34,883 bases of DNA, from NCBI GenBank assembly GCA_023399095.1, contig JAEWQS010000182.1, positions 1-34,883 on the forward strand, read 5' to 3'. The notes beneath the pieces were generated by a model. The model saw only the letters and a program-made list of their open reading frames with translations. It had not been told where the DNA came from and did not search any database. The stretch comes from Bacillota bacterium (GTDB taxonomy: Bacteria > Bacillota > Clostridia > Christensenellales > SZUA-584). The position numbers were made by a program, and so were the translations under genes. This document shows positions 32,016 through 34,883 of the stretch, piece after piece. The first letter of the stretch is position 1, and each line of letters begins with the position of its first letter.

Positions 32016-33227
32016 ATGACAAAGATAAAAATGCCGGTACCTCTCGTTGAGATTGATGGCGATGAGATGACCCGCATCATATGGAAGATGATCAAGGATT
32101 ATCTGATCGAGCCGTATGTAGAGCTCAACACCGATTATTATGATCTCGGCCTGACGGAACGCGATGAGACTGACGATAATGTCACAATACAATCGGCCTT
32201 GGCAATTAAGAAATACGGTGTGGGCGTCAAATGCGCCACGATCACACCCAATGCGCAGCGCGTGGAAGAATACAATCTAAAGAAAATGTGGAAAAGCCCT
32301 AATGGCACCATCCGTGAAATGTTGGACGGTACTGTTTTTCGGGCTCCGATACTTGTGAAAGGCATCTCGCCGTCGGTAAAAACGTGGAAAGAGCCTATCA
32401 CAATTGCGAGACATGCGTTTGGCGACTTATATAACGCGAAGGAATGCGTGATTGATGGCGCAGGAAAAGTTGAACTTGTGGTCACGCGTGCCGACGGATC
32501 GGTCGATAAACAGCTTATCGCTGAGTATGATGAGGCAGGCGGCGTTGCTCGCGGTATGTATAACACCACCAGCTCAATCGACAGCTTCGCAAAAAGCTGC
32601 TTTAACTATGCATTGGATACCAAGCAGGATCTTTGGTTTGCAACAAAAGACACAATATCCAAAAAGTACCACCATCGATTCAAAGATTTATTTGCTGAGG
32701 TTTTCGAAGCCACATATAAAGATCAATTTGAAAAAGCATGCATTGAATACTTTTATACACTGATTGACGATGCTGTTGCGCGCGTAATACGAAGCGAGGG
32801 CGGGTTTATTTGGGCCTGCATGAACTATGACGGTGATGTCATGTCCGACATGGTCGCGACGGCCTATGGGAGCCTCGCTATGATGACATCTGTGCTGGTT
32901 TCGCCGCAGGGGTATTATGAATATGAAGCTGCTCATGGCACGGTGACGAGGCATTACTATAAACACCTTGAAGGCAAAGAGACATCAACAAACTGTATGG
33001 CAACTCTTTTTGCATGGACAGGCGCGTTGAAAAAACGCGGCGAGATTGACGGCAACGAAGATCTTGTTTCCTTTGCGGACAAACTGGAAGCCGCGTCTAT
33101 CAGCACCATCGAACAGGGCGTTATGACGGGCGATCTATATATACTAAGCGAGCTTAAAAACAAAGAAAAGGTTAGCACAGAAGCGTTTATCAAGCAAGTT
33201 AAACAGACGCTGGAAAAAATGATATAG
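32016..33227 (+). CDS. icd: NADP-dependent isocitrate dehydrogenase (eukaryote-type, homodimeric)
   Basis: Decarboxylates isocitrate to 2-oxoglutarate, supplying glutamate synthesis and NADPH. 403 residues, aligning by eye with the eukaryotic IDH1/IDH2 subfamily rather than E. coli Icd: the start PLVEIDGDEMTRIIW, KSPNGTIREMLDGTVFRAPI, and AAHGTVTRHYYKHLEGKETSTN spread over the C-terminal third. The Arg-His pair in HGTVTRHY corresponds to the NADP 2'-phosphate contacts of human IDH1, so NADP preference is expected. AAGGAGC precedes the ATG. The SEC-C gene follows after 11 bases. Confidence 0.96.
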   Translation: MTKIKMPVPLVEIDGDEMTRIIWKMIKDYLIEPYVELNTDYYDLGLTERDETDDNVTIQSALAIKKYGVGVKCATITPNAQRVEEYNLKKMWKSPNGTIREMLDGTVFRAPILVKGISPSVKTWKEPITIARHAFGDLYNAKECVIDGAGKVELVVTRADGSVDKQLIAEYDEAGGVARGMYNTTSSIDSFAKSCFNYALDTKQDLWFATKDTISKKYHHRFKDLFAEVFEATYKDQFEKACIEYFYTLIDDAVARVIRSEGGFIWACMNYDGDVMSDMVATAYGSLAMMTSVLVSPQGYYEYEAAHGTVTRHYYKHLEGKETSTNCMATLFAWTGALKKRGEIDGNEDLVSFADKLEAASISTIEQGVMTGDLYILSELKNKEKVSTEAFIKQVKQTLEKMI

Positions 33228-33238
33228 GGGAGAGGTCA

Positions 33239-33739
33239 ATGAGCTTATTCAGTCAATGGCAGGGAATGGCCGAATCGCAAAAAGCACCAGAAGAAACAAA
33301 GGCTTTTTGGGACGAGTATTTTGGTATTGAAACAGAAGCGTATAAAAAGATATTGGCGCGTAAGGCCGATTTTTACAGTGGAACGCTGTCTGAGCTTGCA
33401 AGTGAGTTCGACATGTCGAGCGTTGTGTTTGCCGGTTTTATGGACGGCATCAACACGAGCCTTGTTAAGGAATATGATCTTGACAAGCTTAAAGAGGGCA
33501 CAGATATTGTGCTTGAGGTTGATTTTGAAAAGCTATACTACAACATGCATGAATGTAAAGCAAAGTGGCTTTATACGCTCTCCGGTTGGGACGACATTCT
33601 GACCGAGCAGCGCCGCCGGGAAATCAGGGACCAATGGCGTCTGGACAAGCAGGCTGTCTCCGACAAGGTAGGCAGGAATTCAGCATGCCCATGCGGAAGC
33701 GGAAAAAAGTACAAAAAATGCTGCGGAGCGGGCGCTTAA
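33239..33739 (+). CDS. SEC-C motif protein of unknown function
   Basis: 166 residues: a helical, charged N-terminal region of about 140 residues that I do not recognise, then a SEC-C zinc motif with Cys150, Cys152, Cys161 and Cys162. The last part, VGRNSACPCGSGKKYKKCCG, is nearly the same as the SecA tail encoded at 15402-15464. GGGGAGAGG lies upstream of the ATG, and it is 11 bases after icd, so probably cotranscribed. SEC-C motifs bind zinc and often mediate ribosome, lipid or SecB-type contacts; the role here is unknown. Confidence 0.85.
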   Translation: MSLFSQWQGMAESQKAPEETKAFWDEYFGIETEAYKKILARKADFYSGTLSELASEFDMSSVVFAGFMDGINTSLVKEYDLDKLKEGTDIVLEVDFEKLYYNMHECKAKWLYTLSGWDDILTEQRRREIRDQWRLDKQAVSDKVGRNSACPCGSGKKYKKCCGAGA

Positions 33740-33750
33740 ATGCCCGTTCC
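33725..33750 (+). terminator. GC-rich hairpin at the end of the icd/SEC-C unit
   Basis: GGAGCGGGC (33725-33733) pairs with GCCCGTTCC (33742-33750), one G-U, overlapping the stop codon. No T run follows, so termination is uncertain. Confidence 0.4.
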
Positions 33751-33789
33751 TATCCCTGAAAAACAGTTCATATTTACGAAAATAGCATA

Positions 33790-33818
33790 TTGACTAATAA
33801 AGTTTCAGGTGTTAGAAT
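33790..33818 (+). promoter_or_regulatory. Promoter of the tRNA cluster
   Basis: TTGACT (33790-33795), 17-base spacer, TAGAAT (33813-33818), 46 bases before the first tRNA. Confidence 0.75.
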
Positions 33819-33864
33819 ACCAAAGTGCCTGAAAACGGGGGCCGTTTAAAAGGTGCAATAACTG

Positions 33865-33950
33865 GCGGGCGTGGCGGAATTGGCAGACGCGCTAGACTTA
33901 GGATCTAGTGCCCTTGCGGCGTGGGAGTTCAAGTCTCTTCGCCCGCACCA
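33865..33950 (+). tRNA. tRNA-Leu (anticodon UAG)
   Basis: An 86-nt class II tRNA with encoded CCA. The acceptor stem GCGGGCG pairs with CGCCCGC; anticodon stem CTAGA/TCTAG encloses the loop CTTAGGA, giving anticodon TAG. A long variable arm is present and the discriminator base is A. It decodes CUA, the codon inferred as specifier of the ilv T-box in this window. Confidence 0.97.
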
Positions 33951-33961
33951 GGTATTTATGA

Positions 33962-34036
33962 GCGGGAGTGACTCAGTGGTAGAGTGCGACCTTGCCAAGG
34001 TCGAAGTCGCGGGTTCGAATCCCGTCTTCCGCTCCA
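33962..34036 (+). tRNA. tRNA-Gly (anticodon GCC)
   Basis: 75 nt with encoded CCA. Acceptor GCGGGAG/CTTCCGC, anticodon stem CGACC/GGTCG around TTGCCAA, and T-loop GGTTCGAAT. Confidence 0.97.
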
Positions 34037-34044
34037 CTTTATCC

Positions 34045-34118
34045 GCGGGTGTAGCTCAACGGTAGAGCCCCAGCCTTCCAAGCTGGTTGCGTGGGTTCGA
34101 TTCCCATCACCCGCTCCA
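34045..34118 (+). tRNA. tRNA-Gly (anticodon UCC)
   Basis: 74 nt with encoded CCA. Acceptor GCGGGTG/CACCCGC, anticodon stem CCAGC/GCTGG around CTTCCAA, and T-loop GGTTCGATT. Confidence 0.97.
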
Positions 34119-34133
34119 AGCTGCACTTGACAA

Positions 34134-34209
34134 GGGCGATTAGCTCAGTTGGTAGAGCACCTGACTCTTAATCAGGGTGTCCGGGGTTCGAGCCCCCGAT
34201 CGCCCACCA
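34134..34209 (+). tRNA. tRNA-Lys (anticodon CUU)
   Basis: 76 nt with encoded CCA. Acceptor GGGCGAT/ATCGCCC, anticodon stem CCTGA/TCAGG around CTCTTAA, and T-loop GGTTCGAGC. Last tRNA of the cluster. Confidence 0.97.
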
Positions 34210-34211
34210 AA

Positions 34212-34233
34212 AAGCGCCGTAATTACGGCGCTT
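34212..34233. other. Perfect 22-bp palindrome after the tRNA cluster
   Basis: AAGCGCCGTAA followed by its exact reverse complement, three bases after the tRNA-Lys CCA. It looks like a terminator stem but has no T run on the plus strand; on the minus strand it is followed by a run of Ts. It may be the original tRNA terminator cut by the IS element. Confidence 0.7.
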
Positions 34234-34248
34234 CAGACTGTCAAAGAA

Positions 34249-34271
34249 GTCAGCGATGAGCTGGCTTTTTT
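34249..34271 (+). terminator. Terminator upstream of the transposase gene
   Basis: GTCAGC (34249-34254) pairs with GCTGGC (34260-34265), one G-U, with loop GATGA and six Ts. It ends tRNA transcripts. It may belong to the IS element, shielding the transposase from outside transcription. Confidence 0.75.
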
Positions 34272-34294
34272 GGTACAATGAAATAGGGTGATTA

Positions 34295-34883
34295 ATGTTG
34301 CTGAACAAGAATGAAGAGAACAGAAAAACGCTTGAAATCGTGAATCTGGATGATCTGGTTCCAAGAGAACACCTGCTCAGAAAAATAGACGCAGCAGTGA
34401 ATTTTGACCGCATATATGAATTGGTGGAAGACCTGTACTGCCCGGATAACGGCAGACCGAGCATTGACCCTGTGGTGCTGTTCAAGATTGTACTGATTCA
34501 GCATTTGTATGGAATACGTTCTCTAAGGCAGACAGCAGCCGATGTTGAGATGAACATCGCATACCGTTGGTTTATCGGATATCCCATGAACAAGACGACA
34601 CCTCATTTCGCAACAATCAGCTACAACTTTTTGCATCGATTCACAGAAAAAACGGTGGAGCAGATATTTGAGTGGATATTAAGCGAAGTAGAATACGCGG
34701 GATATCTGGCCCCGGAAGTTGTATTTGTTGATGGAACGCACATCAAGGCTAATGCAAATATGAAAAAGAATATCAAAGAGGCCATACCCGTAGCAGCCAA
34801 AGTATATGAGAAGCAATTGCGCGAAGAAATCAACAAGGATCGTGAAGAGCATGGTAAAAAGCCCTTTGACGATGACCCGCCAA
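34295..34883 (+). CDS. IS1182-family transposase, N-terminal part
   Basis: Partial gene: 196 codons are present and the frame is still open at the window end. It begins MLLNKNEENRKTLEIVNLDD and continues with LVPREHLLRKIDAAV, a DUF772-type N-terminal domain. LFKIVLIQHLYGIRSLRQTA and RWFIGYP follow, and then VFVDGTHIKANANMKK, which contains the first catalytic Asp of the DDE domain. The ATG at 34295 has TAGGGTG four bases upstream. Transposes its own IS by a DDE mechanism; intactness cannot be judged. Confidence 0.88.
   Translation, partial: MLLNKNEENRKTLEIVNLDDLVPREHLLRKIDAAVNFDRIYELVEDLYCPDNGRPSIDPVVLFKIVLIQHLYGIRSLRQTAADVEMNIAYRWFIGYPMNKTTPHFATISYNFLHRFTEKTVEQIFEWILSEVEYAGYLAPEVVFVDGTHIKANANMKKNIKEAIPVAAKVYEKQLREEINKDREEHGKKPFDDDPP

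Larger units (their letters stand above)
34234..34883 (+). mobile_element. IS1182-type insertion sequence, left part (truncated by window end)
   Basis: The element carries the transposase gene from 34295. The left end is not proven: the likely boundary is just after the palindrome, where CAGACTGTCAAAGAAG begins. The right end and its inverted repeat lie outside the window, so the terminal repeats cannot be confirmed here. Confidence 0.6.

Noticed and set aside
1..34883. CRISPR arrays, prophage, toxin-antitoxin or defence genes
   Set aside because: No regularly spaced repeats and no such gene families were seen on either strand.

Overview
The window is core chromosome of an anaerobic, endospore-forming Firmicute of the class Clostridia; genus is not resolvable by eye. 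The evidence is a T-box leader with a Leu specifier, sporulation genes yabP and yabQ next to divIC, a SpoVB/YabM-like flippase with a YabN-type MazG, a four-subunit 2-oxoacid:ferredoxin oxidoreductase, an EFR1-type flavodoxin-ferredoxin protein, and strong AGGAGG-type ribosome binding sites. Nothing looks phage-derived; the only mobile DNA is the start of an IS1182-type element at the right edge.

Layout. 55-1749: phospho-sugar mutase and its terminator. 1823-9832: a T-box-controlled branched-chain amino acid operon, ilvN-ilvC-cimA-leuB-ilvD-ilvB, with its own promoter and terminator. 9893-12601 (minus strand): ferredoxin-alpha-beta-gamma genes of a VOR/KOR-type oxidoreductase, convergent with the ilv operon. 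12689-17400: secA, prfB and an EFR1-family protein. 17417-18725: yabP-yabQ, a structured intergenic element, then divIC. 18770-19794: ppx. 19772-23846 (minus): an acyltransferase with a C-terminal zinc ribbon, a GltS-like symporter and a GPH-type MFS transporter. 23932-27369 (minus): SpoVB-like flippase, YabN/MazG and HU. 27517-31809: trmL, then glycolytic genes pgk-tpiA-gpmI. 31835-33750: icd with a two-promoter leader and a SEC-C protein. 33790-34271: tRNA genes Leu(UAG)-Gly(GCC)-Gly(UCC)-Lys(CUU). 34234-end: truncated IS1182-type element.

How the genes fit together. The operon makes valine from pyruvate and carries citramalate synthase and LeuB, two steps of the threonine-independent isoleucine route. 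LeuA, LeuC and LeuD are not in the window. The T-box appears to read CUA, which is decoded by tRNA-Leu(UAG). That tRNA is encoded in the same window, and its ACCA end matches the T-box UGGU. The adjacent oxidoreductase could interconvert branched-chain 2-oxo acids and acyl-CoAs using ferredoxin. pgk-tpiA-gpmI is a lower-glycolysis operon.

No wholly new multi-gene system was found. The items most worth checking are: the acidic cofactor loop of IlvC (possible NADH use); the pseudoknot-like element upstream of divIC; paired direct repeats upstream of icd; the acyltransferase/zinc-ribbon fusion; a duplication that copies the divIC stop codon; and an IS element abutting the palindrome at the end of the tRNA cluster.
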